Notes under the pieces: generated by a model | What the model saw: only the letters and a program-made list of their open reading frames with translations | The model's database searches: none | What the model was told of the DNA's origin: nothing | Translations under genes and position numbers: made by a program | Assembly: GCA_965223165.1 (NCBI GenBank) | Contig: CBDCVQ010000018.1 | Span: 248,001-312,000 of the forward strand | DNA: 64,000 nt | Reading direction: 5' to 3' | From: JABDMH01 sp965223165 | GTDB lineage: Bacteria > Bacteroidota > Bacteroidia > Chitinophagales > Saprospiraceae | Shown here: positions 42,806 through 51,802 of the stretch, one piece after another | Numbering within the stretch: position 1 is the stretch's first letter | Layout of the letters: the number at the start of each line of letters is the position of its first letter

Positions 42806-44114
42806 GATCGACGCTATGGCCAATGAGATCATACTCCGTGGCCTCTGTCACCAAGACCTTGGCAAAATCACCGACTCGCAAGTATTGTTGCGCCGCCGGA
42901 ATGATCACTTCGTTGTCCACTTCGGGAGAATCGTACGCTGTCCTTCCAAAGTAGTGATCCCCCTCTTTGCGATCGATCAGCACCTGGTACGTAGAACCTA
43001 CTTTGGCTTGATTATGTTCTTGGGAGATTTTTCTTTGTATTTCCATTAACACTCCCGCTCTTCGCTCTTTTTCGGTGGCCGTCACCTCATCTGCCAGATC
43101 GTAGGCCGAGGTACCTTCTTCGTGACTGTACTCAAAAACTCCCATGCGGTCGAAACGCATCTCCTGCACAAACCGGCATAGTTCGGCAAAGGCCGCTTCC
43201 GTTTCGGTCGGAAATCCGACCAAGAGGGTGGTCCTAAAAGCCAGGTCGGGCACCACCTTGCGGGCATACTCCACCAGCGCTACCGTCTCCTTTTGGGTGA
43301 TCTGCCGCCGCATCGACCGCAGCACTCCATCATCGGCATGCTGCAAGGGCATGTCAATATAATTGCAAATGTTGGGACGATCAGCCATCACGTGAAAGAC
43401 CTCTTTGGGAAACTTGGACGGATAGGCGTAGTGCAGGCGAATCCAATCCAGGCCCTTCAACTCCGACAACTGCACTAGCAGGTCTGGTAAGGCCCGCTTC
43501 TGATAGATGTCGAGACCATAATAGGTAAGCTCCTGGGCAATGAGGATCACCTCTTTTACCCCTCTGGCTACCAGATGCCGAGCCTCGGACACGATGGCTT
43601 CGATCGGTTTGGATCGATGCTTGCCACGCATCAGTGGTATGGCACAAAAACTACAAGTGCGATTGCAGCCTTCAGAAATCTTAAGATATGCGTAGTGCTC
43701 GGGTGTAAGCGTATTGCGCTCCCCGATCAATTCATGACGGTAGTCCGTGTTGAATCTGGCGAGCAGCGCCGGCATTTCCATCGTGCCAAAAAAGGCATCC
43801 ACCTCGGGGATTTCAGCCGTCAACTCATCTTTGTATCGGTGCGAAAGACAGCCGGTGACATAGAGCTTGTCCACCTGCCCCTTCTCTTTTTGGCCAGCGT
43901 AGTGCAAGATCGTGTCGATGGACTCTTGCTTGGCCGCCTCGATAAAGCCGCACGTGTTGACGATCACTACCTCCCCCTCATCGGCCCCATTGAGGTGCTC
44001 GGCATCGATGGCATTGGCTTTGAGCTGGGTAACCAGGTTTTCGGAGTCGACTAGGTTCTTGCTACACCCCAGTGTCACCACCCGCACCCGTTGATCTTTG
44101 CCCTTGGTCTTCAA
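42792..44114 (-). CDS. rimO: Ribosomal protein S12 methylthiotransferase RimO
   Basis: 440 residues. UPF0004 domain with LGCSKNLVDSE and VIVNTCGFIEAAKQESID; radical SAM CxxxCxxC in ISEGCNRTCSFCAIP; YIDMPLQHADDGVLRSM; C-terminal TRAM domain. RQRVV-type start begins at TTG 44114 because no ATG precedes VVTLGCSKN. It adds a methylthio group to Asp88 of ribosomal protein S12 using two Fe-S clusters. MiaB is the main alternative, but the SKNLVDSE and CNRTCSFC context favours RimO. Promoter element at 44146-44153. Confidence 0.92.
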   Translation of the reverse strand: MKTKGKDQRVRVVTLGCSKNLVDSENLVTQLKANAIDAEHLNGADEGEVVIVNTCGFIEAAKQESIDTILHYAGQKEKGQVDKLYVTGCLSHRYKDELTAEIPEVDAFFGTMEMPALLARFNTDYRHELIGERNTLTPEHYAYLKISEGCNRTCSFCAIPLMRGKHRSKPIEAIVSEARHLVARGVKEVILIAQELTYYGLDIYQKRALPDLLVQLSELKGLDWIRLHYAYPSKFPKEVFHVMADRPNICNYIDMPLQHADDGVLRSMRRQITQKETVALVEYARKVVPDLAFRTTLLVGFPTETEAAFAELCRFVQEMRFDRMGVFEYSHEEGTSAYDLADEVTATEKERRAGVLMEIQRKISQEHNQAKVGSTYQVLIDRKEGDHYFGRTAYDSPEVDNEVIIPAAQQYLRVGDFAKVLVTEATEYDLIGHSVDHERH

Positions 44115-44145
44115 TCTCTCCGTCGTGCCCCGTTTGATTAGGGGG

Positions 44146-44153
44146 CAAAGATA
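44146..44153 (-). promoter_or_regulatory. -7 promoter element (TATCTTTG) of rimO
   Basis: Minus-strand TATCTTTG matches TAnnTTTG and lies 31 bases before the rimO TTG start. No good -33 TTG seen. Confidence 0.4.
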
Positions 44154-44211
44154 GACCTTTTGCTTAGGTGGAGCACTCCGGCAGACTGGTGGACGGGGCA
44201 GCTGTCAAGGA

Positions 44212-44901
44212 CTATAGTTCCTTTAGCGATTTGATCACATAGAGCATCTCCCGTCCGATCTCTCTCACCTTGTCACCGTAGGCCCGCTGCTCCTCCGGGG
44301 TGTCATCGGCCCGCTTCGGGTCTTCATATGGCAGCGAAATACGGGCATCGGCACCGGGCACAAAGGGGCAGTCCTTGTCTGCCTCGGCACAGACCATGAC
44401 AGCCACGAAAGCTGTCTGAGGATTAAATGGATCATCATACTTCTTGGAGAACATTTTGGATGCCGACGATTCGTCCGCACCTACTTGGTTCCAGTAGATC
44501 GGATTCTGCCCCTCCTCTCCGCCACTGAGGGAAAAGCCAAATCGCAAGACGGCATTCACCATCCGCTTATTGAAGGCCGTCGCGGCAGTACCGCCGGAGT
44601 AGGCAGCGACAGAGGGCACCTCATAGTATCCAGCTGCCGCCCGCAGCCAGAGCTCTGCCAGCTGGCTGCGCCGCGAGTTGTGCGTGCAGACGAAGACGAC
44701 ATCCGCTTGGCCATGTTGCTCCAACTGCCGGCCGAGTGTCTGCGCCACCGCTCGCAGTGCTTGTTTGCGCGATGGGGTAATCAGATCCTCCTCCCGCTCC
44801 AATTGCTTGATCTGATCTCCCAAATCTGAATTAGGTATCTGTGCATGCATGGATTGAACAGCTATTAATATGGTGAGTAGCAGTAATGGTCTCAATGGCA
44901 T
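44212..44901 (-). CDS. Exported low-molecular-weight phosphatase/ArsC-like protein
   Basis: 229 residues. Signal peptide LRPLLLLTILIAVQSMHA. Residues 68-85 hold VVFVCTHNSRRSQLAELW, the CX5R P-loop of LMW protein-tyrosine phosphatases and thioredoxin-linked arsenate reductases. Later are VMVCAEADKDCPFVPGADAR and LPYEDPKRADDTPEEQRAY, the DP acid motif and the redox-cysteine region. Family members are normally cytoplasmic, so the clear export signal is unusual. Substrate could be arsenate, a phosphoprotein or a small phosphate; not decided by context. Confidence 0.8.
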   Translation of the reverse strand: MPLRPLLLLTILIAVQSMHAQIPNSDLGDQIKQLEREEDLITPSRKQALRAVAQTLGRQLEQHGQADVVFVCTHNSRRSQLAELWLRAAAGYYEVPSVAAYSGGTAATAFNKRMVNAVLRFGFSLSGGEEGQNPIYWNQVGADESSASKMFSKKYDDPFNPQTAFVAVMVCAEADKDCPFVPGADARISLPYEDPKRADDTPEEQRAYGDKVREIGREMLYVIKSLKEL

Positions 44902-45049
44902 TAGTTTTCTCGGACCTCAGGCGGTCAAAAGCCGGCCGCAAATTTAACCACAGAGGTTTGCCCTTCCTCAAAATCCATGATAAATCTGCTTTTACCCAAG
45001 TCATACAAATCCATCTCGGTCACCTGCGTCCCGGCGTACTTCCCGAGCC

Positions 45050-45685
45050 CTAATAGGCGTGGGGACGATCGTGGCTGAGCAACGAAATATGCAGATGATC
45101 TCCAGTACCTCCATGGCGCAGGACATTGAATCCCATGCCCCTGAAGTACCACTTGGTGAGAAAATTGCGCAGCGACGACCGACCATGGGTGCGTATATCC
45201 ATCGCGTGCACATACCCATCGCTCTGTCGGTAGTGCAGCGACTGCTGCTTGGTCTGAAGGCCCATGCGTTTGTAATCTTCGGGCAGGCGATCGGCATCGG
45301 TGATCACCAGATCGCGGTCTAGCAGCAGCAAGGTACTCACCCCCATACGGAGGATCGGGTGCAAGGCGCGAAACTCATTCTGAATCTCGGGAGACTTTAC
45401 ATTGTCCGACGATACATAAAGCAATCCGTAGCCACAGTAGCCGGCCAGCACGGTGAAAATCAACGCCAGGCGTTGTCGCATCGATACTCGTTTGCGGCCC
45501 ATCCCAAAGAAAAATGTCACATAAAGAAATAGCAACACAAAAGTTAGCGACACCCCCCCGACCAGTGCCAGGGACGGGAAGAAGTGATGATGTTCATGCA
45601 AGTAGACAGAACCTCTAATGAGCACGACAAATGGCAGCACCAAGAGTGCCAGTATTCCCAACAGTCGAGCGAAAAGTCTTGTCAT
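45050..45685 (-). CDS. Two-helix membrane protein with LAS-peptidase-like HxxD...HxH pattern
   Basis: 211 residues from the ATG at 45685. Two N-terminal hydrophobic helices (LLGILALLVLPFVVLI; LVGGVSLTFVLLFLYVTFFF) and a third near ALIFTVLAGYCGYGLL. The soluble C-terminus has GYVHAMDIRTHGRSSL and then GTGDHLHISLL. His...Asp followed by HxH is the zinc-site layout of LAS peptidases (M15, MepA, VanX). The family match is only by motif and should be treated as tentative. Without that, it is an unknown envelope protein. Confidence 0.5.
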   Translation of the reverse strand: MTRLFARLLGILALLVLPFVVLIRGSVYLHEHHHFFPSLALVGGVSLTFVLLFLYVTFFFGMGRKRVSMRQRLALIFTVLAGYCGYGLLYVSSDNVKSPEIQNEFRALHPILRMGVSTLLLLDRDLVITDADRLPEDYKRMGLQTKQQSLHYRQSDGYVHAMDIRTHGRSSLRNFLTKWYFRGMGFNVLRHGGTGDHLHISLLSHDRPHAY

Positions 45686-45835
45686 GGTTCCCAAGGTATG
45701 CATGCCCAATGTAGAGGTAATCGTCGAACGTGGCGAAATTTTTGGACCAGCGGCCACGCTGCATGGCCTAATTTTGGCATAGAAAGCATGATGCATCGCT
45801 GGAGCAAAAATATGCGACCCTCCATGGCCGTTCAG

Positions 45836-46483
45836 ATGAGGAATAGGTACACGATGGTTCGACTGGCTCTGATACTCGTGGTGATAGGCACTCTGCTCGA
45901 TGAGACCTCCGCACAGTTTGGCGCAAGATTGCTGTTGGTACAAGCTACGGTCCAGGCCGATGCCTCGGATATCGGCTCCTTGCGTGGTCAATCGGGTGTG
46001 GAGGCGGCTCTACACTATTGGTGGCGACTGCCCGAGCATCGGCTGGAGTTCTTTCCGGAGGTATCTTATGCGCTGGTCTCTGTGGAATCGTCGAGTCCCC
46101 TTTCAGAGGTGCAGCGGTACGGCCTTAGCATTCCCGTCCGGGCTTATGTGCTGGACTTCGTCTCTGATTGTGATTGCCCCACCTTTTCCAAACAGAATGA
46201 CCTCTTCAAGGATGGCTTCTTTCTTCAGCTATCTGGCGGCTACTTCTTTTCCCGAGCCAATGACACGACGACCGGAGATGGGACCACCGACTGGTCGGGT
46301 ACCTTGGGTGGTAGCCTGGGCATGGGGCTGGACATCGGCCTAAGTGACTTGGTGACGTTGACACCGATGGTCAACTATAGCCTGTATGGAGATCCAAGCG
46401 GCGACCAGGGACAACCGCATATCGACAAAGAATGGCGGATAGGCCTAAGTGCCACCTTTCGGCCTGATTACAAGAAATTCTGA
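45836..46483 (+). CDS. Outer-membrane beta-barrel-like protein
   Basis: 215 residues from the ATG at 45836. Signal peptide MVRLALILVVIGTLLDETSA. Mature part is alternating strands with Gly/aromatic repeats (GGYFFSRANDTTTGDG, GSLGMGLDIGLSDLVTLTPMV), ending in WRIGLSATFRPDYKKF. Size and pattern suit a small OmpA/PorT-type eight-stranded barrel. One CDCP cysteine pair. Function unknown. Divergent from the LAS-like gene. Confidence 0.65.
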   Translation: MRNRYTMVRLALILVVIGTLLDETSAQFGARLLLVQATVQADASDIGSLRGQSGVEAALHYWWRLPEHRLEFFPEVSYALVSVESSSPLSEVQRYGLSIPVRAYVLDFVSDCDCPTFSKQNDLFKDGFFLQLSGGYFFSRANDTTTGDGTTDWSGTLGGSLGMGLDIGLSDLVTLTPMVNYSLYGDPSGDQGQPHIDKEWRIGLSATFRPDYKKF

Positions 46484-46653
46484 CCGGACTGCAGCACGCG
46501 GCTCCCAGATTGGCAAAATGTTGTTTTCGTAAAATATTCCACCTTACATCATTGGCTATCAAGTATTTGACTACACCTCGGAAGACCTGTATGTTGTAAT
46601 TGAAACACATTTTGAAGTCAATAAAGTAAGGGGATCAAGATACTTTTATACCC

Positions 46654-48324
46654 ATGTCGCTGAACAAATACAGTAGACGGATCACCCAGGATGTCACCCA
46701 GCCCGGGGCACAGGCCATGCTCTATGCCACCGGCTTGACTCCGGAGGATCTGGATAAGCCGCAAGTGGGCATCGCCAGTACGGGGTGGCAAGGCAACCCC
46801 TGCAACATGCATCTCAATCAGCTGGCTGCTGATATCAAGGAGGAAATTGACGCACAGGATCTGGTCGGCCTGATCTTTCACACGATCGGGGTAAGCGATG
46901 GGATCTCCATGGGGACGACGGGTATGCGATATTCCCTACCATCACGAGATATCATCGCCGACTCGATTGAGACAGTGATGGGCGCCCAGTGGTATGATGG
47001 TTTGATCACGGTGGTGGGCTGCGACAAAAACATGCCCGGAGCCAGCATGGCGATTGCCAGATTGGATCGTCCGGCTATACTAGTATATGGTGGCACGATC
47101 GCACCTGGCCAGCACAACGGCGAAAAGCTGGACATTGTCAGTGCCTTTGAAGCCCTGGGTAAAAATATAGCGGGCGAACTGGATCCCGAAGAGTTCAAAA
47201 AGATCGTCCGAAAGGCCTGCCCCGGCCCGGGTGCCTGCGGTGGGATGTACACAGCCAACACGATGGCTTCAGCAATAGAGGCTCTGGGACTGGCGCTGCC
47301 GTACAATGCATCCAATCCAGCAAACAGTCCGGAGAAGAAGCAGGAAGCCACCGTCATTGCCGCAGCCATGCGTCGGCTCTTGGAAAAAGACATTACGCCC
47401 AGTCAGATCATGACGCGCCAGGCTTTCGAAAATGCGATTACGCTGACGATTGTACTGGGTGGCTCGACCAATGCCGTCCTCCATCTCACGGCCATGGCCC
47501 ATGCCGCGGGCGTGGACCTGACGATAGATGATTTTCAGGCTATCAGTGACCGAACGCCGCTGCTGGCCGACCTCAAGCCCAGTGGCCGCTACGTCATGGA
47601 AGATCTGCATGAGGTGGGTGGTGTACAGGCTGTACTGCGATTGCTGCTGGAGCAAGGCCGATTGCATGGCGACTGCCTCACCGTGACGGGTCGAAGCTTG
47701 GCAGAAAATCTCGATGAGGCTGAACCCCTCGCAGCGGGACAGAGCATCATCAAACCCCAGGCACCCATCAAGGAGACCGGTCATCTCCAGATCTTGTACG
47801 GCAATCTGGCCGAGGAGGGGGCGGTGGCCAAAATCACCGGTAAGGAGGGAGAACGATTTGAGGGTCCTGCCAAGGTCTTTGATAGCGAGCAGGAGGCAAA
47901 CGATGCCATCACGGGAGGGAGCATCAAGGATGGCGACGTCGTAGTCATCCGATACTGTGGCCCCAAGGGTGGACCCGGTATGCCGGAGATGCTCAAGCCG
48001 ACCTCGCTGATTATGGGTGCAAAATTGGGTAAGACCGTGGCCCTGATCACAGATGGCCGATTTTCCGGTGGCACCCATGGCTTCGTCGTAGGCCACATCA
48101 CGCCGGAGGCACAAGAAGGCGGTCTGATCGCGCTCTTGCAGGACGGCGACGTGATCGCGATCGATGCTATCGACAATACCCTCTCCGTGGCGCTGACCAC
48201 CACAGAGATCGAAGCGCGCAGAAACAGATGGACACAGCCTGCGCTAAAAGCCACCAAGGGATCTCTCTTAAAATATGCCCGAAGTGTATCTACAGCTAGC
48301 AAGGGCTGTATCACCGACGGTTGA
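46654..48324 (+). CDS. ilvD: Dihydroxy-acid dehydratase
   Basis: 556 residues, normal length. Fe-S ligand motifs: VVGCDKNMPGASMAI (Cys near residue 124) and CPGPGACGGMYTANTM (near 190), plus GGSTNAVLHLTAMA and the C-terminal TDGRFSGGTHGFVVGH. It dehydrates 2,3-dihydroxyisovalerate and 2,3-dihydroxy-3-methylvalerate in valine/isoleucine synthesis. First gene of ilvD-ilvB-ilvN-ilvC. I see no leader-peptide attenuator in the 170 bases upstream. Confidence 0.97.
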   Translation: MSLNKYSRRITQDVTQPGAQAMLYATGLTPEDLDKPQVGIASTGWQGNPCNMHLNQLAADIKEEIDAQDLVGLIFHTIGVSDGISMGTTGMRYSLPSRDIIADSIETVMGAQWYDGLITVVGCDKNMPGASMAIARLDRPAILVYGGTIAPGQHNGEKLDIVSAFEALGKNIAGELDPEEFKKIVRKACPGPGACGGMYTANTMASAIEALGLALPYNASNPANSPEKKQEATVIAAAMRRLLEKDITPSQIMTRQAFENAITLTIVLGGSTNAVLHLTAMAHAAGVDLTIDDFQAISDRTPLLADLKPSGRYVMEDLHEVGGVQAVLRLLLEQGRLHGDCLTVTGRSLAENLDEAEPLAAGQSIIKPQAPIKETGHLQILYGNLAEEGAVAKITGKEGERFEGPAKVFDSEQEANDAITGGSIKDGDVVVIRYCGPKGGPGMPEMLKPTSLIMGAKLGKTVALITDGRFSGGTHGFVVGHITPEAQEGGLIALLQDGDVIAIDAIDNTLSVALTTTEIEARRNRWTQPALKATKGSLLKYARSVSTASKGCITDG

Positions 48325-48349
48325 CCCTAACTGCAAAGAGAAACGGAAT

Positions 48350-50086
48350 ATGGACACGAAGACCATCCCCGCCAAGACAAAGGACAACCAAGCCCCTAGC
48401 CCCATCTCCGGGGCCGAGGCAGTCATACGATGTCTGCTCGAAGAAGGGGTTGACACCATCTTTGGCTATCCGGGCGGCGCGATCATGCCTGTCTACGATG
48501 CCCTGTATCATTACATGGACCGGATACGGCACATTTTGCCCCGCCACGAGCAAGGGGGTATTCACGCTGCGCAGGGCTATGCCCGAGTGACCAGACGAAC
48601 GGGCGTGGTCATGGCTACCTCCGGACCTGGGGCAACCAACCTGGTTACCGGCCTGGGCGATGCCATTCTTGACTCCACTCCCCTGGTCTGTATCACGGGG
48701 CAAGTATTCAGTCATTTGCTCGGGTCTGACGCCTTTCAGGAGACGGATGTAATCGGCTGCACCATGTCGGTCACGAAGTGGAACTACCAGATCACAAAGA
48801 CCAAGGAGATTCCCGAGGTTTTTGCCAAGGCCTTTCACATAGCCAACTCTGGCCGCCCGGGACCCGTGCTGATCGACATCACCAAAGACGCACAACTGGG
48901 CGAGTTGGACTTTGCCTACCAACACAACCCATACATCAGAAGCTACCACCCCCTACCCAAAACCCCCGAAGATAAGATCAAAGAGGCGGCCGAGCTGATC
49001 AATCAAGCCGAGCGCCCCTTCATTCTTGCGGGCCATGGTATTCAGATCGCTGGGGCGCAGGACATCTTCAAGGCTTTCGTTGAGAAAACGGGTATCCCGG
49101 TGGGCTGTACGATCCACGGGTTGTCTTCGTTGCCCCATGGACATCCGCTTCTGACAGGTATGCTGGGCATGCATGGCAACTACGGTCCTAATCTATTGAC
49201 GGGCTCCTGTGATGTGCTGGTGGCCATCGGGATGCGATTTGACGATCGAGTCACAGGCGATGTCAGTCGGTATGCCAAGCAGGCCAAGGTAATCCACATC
49301 GAGATCGATCCCTCCGAGATCAACAAAAATGTCCATGCTCATGTGCCCATCTTGTCCGACGCCAAATTGGCGCTGGAGTCTCTGATGGACCTCGTGGAAA
49401 CCAAGACATATCCCGACTGGCTGGCGGAGTTTCAGAAGTGTGCGGAGATCGAAGAGCAAAAAGTCATTCGTCCTTGCATGGCACCTGACAGCCTGGGACA
49501 GATCAAAATGGGTATGGCCATACGAGAAGTCAGTAAGCAGACGGGCGGCAATGCCATTATTGCCACCGATGTGGGACAACATCAGATGGCAGCCGCCAGG
49601 TACTACGAGTACCGAGATACCAACCAATGGGTCTCTTCGGGCGGCGCCGGTACGATGGGTTTTGGCCTTCCGGCGGCCTTTGGAGCTAAGCTGGCCAGAC
49701 CAGACAAGGAGGTAGTGGCCGTGATCGGAGACGGAGGTTTTCAAATGACCCTCCAGGAGCTGGGCATGCTGTCGCAATGGGATGTAGCGGTCAAAATCCT
49801 CTTACTGGACAATGGCTATCTGGGTATGGTCCGCCAGTGGCAGCAATTGTTTTTTGACCGTCGGTACTCGTCGGTGGAATTGCAGAATCCGGATTTTGTC
49901 AAAATAGGGGAAGGTTTTGGCGTCAAGAGTCACCGCTTAGAAAAGGCCGAAGACCTGCAAGAAGCAGTCCGAACCATGCTTGAACATCCAGGACCCTATC
50001 TCTTGCATGTGATCGTCGAAAAGGAGGAAAACATCTTTCCCATGGTACCGTCTGGCAGTGCCACCACTGAAATCGTCCTGGAATAG
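48350..50086 (+). CDS. ilvB: Acetolactate synthase large subunit
   Basis: 578 residues from the ATG at 48350, 26 bases after ilvD. ThDP enzyme: catalytic Glu region HEQGGIHAAQGYAR, the N-terminal IFGYPGGAIMPVYDAL, the middle FAD/Rossmann domain, and C-terminal IGDGGFQMTLQEL with LLLDNGYLGMVRQW (ThDP-Mg site, about residues 460-490). It joins two pyruvates to acetolactate, or pyruvate and 2-ketobutyrate to acetohydroxybutyrate. An earlier start overlapping ilvD (48275) is unlikely. Confidence 0.96.
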   Translation: MDTKTIPAKTKDNQAPSPISGAEAVIRCLLEEGVDTIFGYPGGAIMPVYDALYHYMDRIRHILPRHEQGGIHAAQGYARVTRRTGVVMATSGPGATNLVTGLGDAILDSTPLVCITGQVFSHLLGSDAFQETDVIGCTMSVTKWNYQITKTKEIPEVFAKAFHIANSGRPGPVLIDITKDAQLGELDFAYQHNPYIRSYHPLPKTPEDKIKEAAELINQAERPFILAGHGIQIAGAQDIFKAFVEKTGIPVGCTIHGLSSLPHGHPLLTGMLGMHGNYGPNLLTGSCDVLVAIGMRFDDRVTGDVSRYAKQAKVIHIEIDPSEINKNVHAHVPILSDAKLALESLMDLVETKTYPDWLAEFQKCAEIEEQKVIRPCMAPDSLGQIKMGMAIREVSKQTGGNAIIATDVGQHQMAAARYYEYRDTNQWVSSGGAGTMGFGLPAAFGAKLARPDKEVVAVIGDGGFQMTLQELGMLSQWDVAVKILLLDNGYLGMVRQWQQLFFDRRYSSVELQNPDFVKIGEGFGVKSHRLEKAEDLQEAVRTMLEHPGPYLLHVIVEKEENIFPMVPSGSATTEIVLE

Positions 50087-50096
50087 GAGAAGTCGC

Positions 50097-50636
50097 ATGA
50101 AGGCAAGAAAAGAATATACGATCTCCGTCTACACGGAAAACTTGGCGGGGTTGCTACAGCGCGTGGTGACCGTATTCACCCGCCGCCATATCAACATCGA
50201 AAGTCTCAACACCTCGCGCTCGTCGATCGCAGGCATCCACCGGTTTACCATCGTGGTCAAAGTGGCCCCGGAAACGGTCGTCAAGTTGGTCGCTGCACTG
50301 GAAAAGCAGATCGATGTGATCAAGGCCTTTTACTATGAGACGCACGAAATCGTGTATCAGGAGATTGCACTGTACAAGATCCCGACCTCGGCATTCGCCA
50401 ATGGGGAGGAGATGGAACGGCTGATCCGATCCTACAATGCACGCATCCTCACCATCGAGCCGGAGTACATCATCGTAGAAAAGACCGGGCATCAAGCGGA
50501 GACAGAAGCGCTGCTCCACGAACTCGACAACATCGGCATTTACGAATTTGTGCGGTCGGGCCGGGTGGCCATCACCAAAACTATGGAGCCGCTCAAGCGC
50601 TATCTTTCGACGCTCCAAGCGACTGAAAACGAATAG
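50097..50636 (+). CDS. ilvN: Acetolactate synthase small (regulatory) subunit
   Basis: 179 residues. The ATG at 50097 has a clear Shine-Dalgarno-like GGAGAAG just upstream, unusual for Bacteroidota. ACT domain: YTISVYTENLAGLLQRVVTVFTRRHINIESL, then a C-terminal part ending in YEFVRSGRVAITK. Stimulates IlvB and gives valine feedback inhibition. Ten bases separate it from ilvB. Confidence 0.94.
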   Translation: MKARKEYTISVYTENLAGLLQRVVTVFTRRHINIESLNTSRSSIAGIHRFTIVVKVAPETVVKLVAALEKQIDVIKAFYYETHEIVYQEIALYKIPTSAFANGEEMERLIRSYNARILTIEPEYIIVEKTGHQAETEALLHELDNIGIYEFVRSGRVAITKTMEPLKRYLSTLQATENE

Positions 50637-50673
50637 ATTAAAAACAACAAATAAAAAACCACAAACGTAACGC

Positions 50674-51720
50674 ATGGCAAAAATGAATTTTGGCGGCATT
50701 GAAGAGAATGTTGTCACCAGAGAAGAATTTACGCTGGAAAAAGCACGAGATATACTTAAGGATGAGACCATCGCCATCATAGGTTATGGTGTGCAGGGCC
50801 CCGGACAGGCCTTGAATCTAAGGGACAACGGGTTTAACGTGATCGTCGGTCAGCGCAGTCCCAGCAAGTCGTATGACAAGGCCCTTCAAGACGGCTTCGT
50901 ACCGGGGGAAACGCTGTTTTCGGTCGAAGAAGCCGCACAGCGTGGGACCATCATTCAGTACCTGCTTTCGGATGCGGCCCAGATCGCTTTGTGGCCTACT
51001 CTCAAGCAGCATCTGACCCCCGGCAAGGCACTCTATTTCTCTCATGGTTTTGGCATCACCTACAATGACCGTACAGGCATTGTACCTCCGGAGGGAGTAG
51101 ATGTCATCCTGGTCGCACCCAAGGGTTCCGGTACCTCACTACGACGCATGTTTGTAGCCGGTCGAGGTCTAAATTCCAGTTATGCGATCCATCAAGACGC
51201 CACCGGTAAGGCCTTTGAGCGCGTCGTGGCCTTGGGTATAGGGATCGGATCAGGGTACCTCTTTGAGACCACCTTTCAGAAGGAGGTATACAGCGATCTG
51301 ACGGGCGAGCGAGGCACACTGATGGGTGCTATCCAGGGCATTTTTGAGGCCCAGTACAGTGTCTTGAGAAAGCGCGGGCACAGCCCCTCCGAAGCCTTCA
51401 ATGAGACCGTGGAGGAGCTGACGCAATCGCTGATGCCACTGGTAGCGGAGAACGGAATGGATTGGATGTATGCCAATTGCTCGACCACCGCCCAACGAGG
51501 AGCGTTGGATTGGAAGGATAAATTTCGCGATGCCGTCCTCCCCGTATTCGAAGACCTGTACGACAGTGTCGCCGCGGGTCATGAGGCGCAAAAATCCATC
51601 GACTCAAACAGCCAGCCCGACTACCGCGAAAAGCTGGAGGTAGAGTTGAAAGAACTACACGATTCAGAAATGTGGCGGGCCGGCAAAGTGGTCCGAGGTC
51701 TCCGTCCGGAAAACAACTAA
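50674..51720 (+). CDS. ilvC: Ketol-acid reductoisomerase
   Basis: 348 residues, class I (short) form. Rossmann motif IAIIGYGVQGPGQALNLRDNG, then NVIVGQRSPSKSY for NADPH phosphate binding, LVAPKGSGTSLRRMF, and the catalytic FETTFQKEVYSDLTGERGTLMG with the metal-binding acidic residues. It isomerises and reduces acetolactate to dihydroxyisovalerate. Last gene of the ilv operon; a bidirectional terminator follows. Confidence 0.96.
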   Translation: MAKMNFGGIEENVVTREEFTLEKARDILKDETIAIIGYGVQGPGQALNLRDNGFNVIVGQRSPSKSYDKALQDGFVPGETLFSVEEAAQRGTIIQYLLSDAAQIALWPTLKQHLTPGKALYFSHGFGITYNDRTGIVPPEGVDVILVAPKGSGTSLRRMFVAGRGLNSSYAIHQDATGKAFERVVALGIGIGSGYLFETTFQKEVYSDLTGERGTLMGAIQGIFEAQYSVLRKRGHSPSEAFNETVEELTQSLMPLVAENGMDWMYANCSTTAQRGALDWKDKFRDAVLPVFEDLYDSVAAGHEAQKSIDSNSQPDYREKLEVELKELHDSEMWRAGKVVRGLRPENN

Positions 51721-51754
51721 GTAGACGTAGTAAGCTCTGTCTATAGCCAAAAAG

Positions 51755-51786
51755 AGAGGGGCGATCGTACGAACGGTCGCCCCTCT
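51755..51786. terminator. Bidirectional terminator between ilvC and giant B
   Basis: AGAGGGGCGA (51755-51764) pairs with TCGCCCCTCT (51777-51786); three further pairs extend the stem and the loop is about six bases. It is followed on the plus strand by TCCTTC and preceded by AAAA, so it can serve both converging transcripts. Confidence 0.65.
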
Positions 51787-51802
51787 TCCTTCTACCATTG
51801 TT

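Noticed and set aside
44925..45049. Independent small gene downstream of the LAS-like protein
   Set aside because: Only about 30 residues from the first ATG; more likely a chance frame or a lost tail of the preceding gene.
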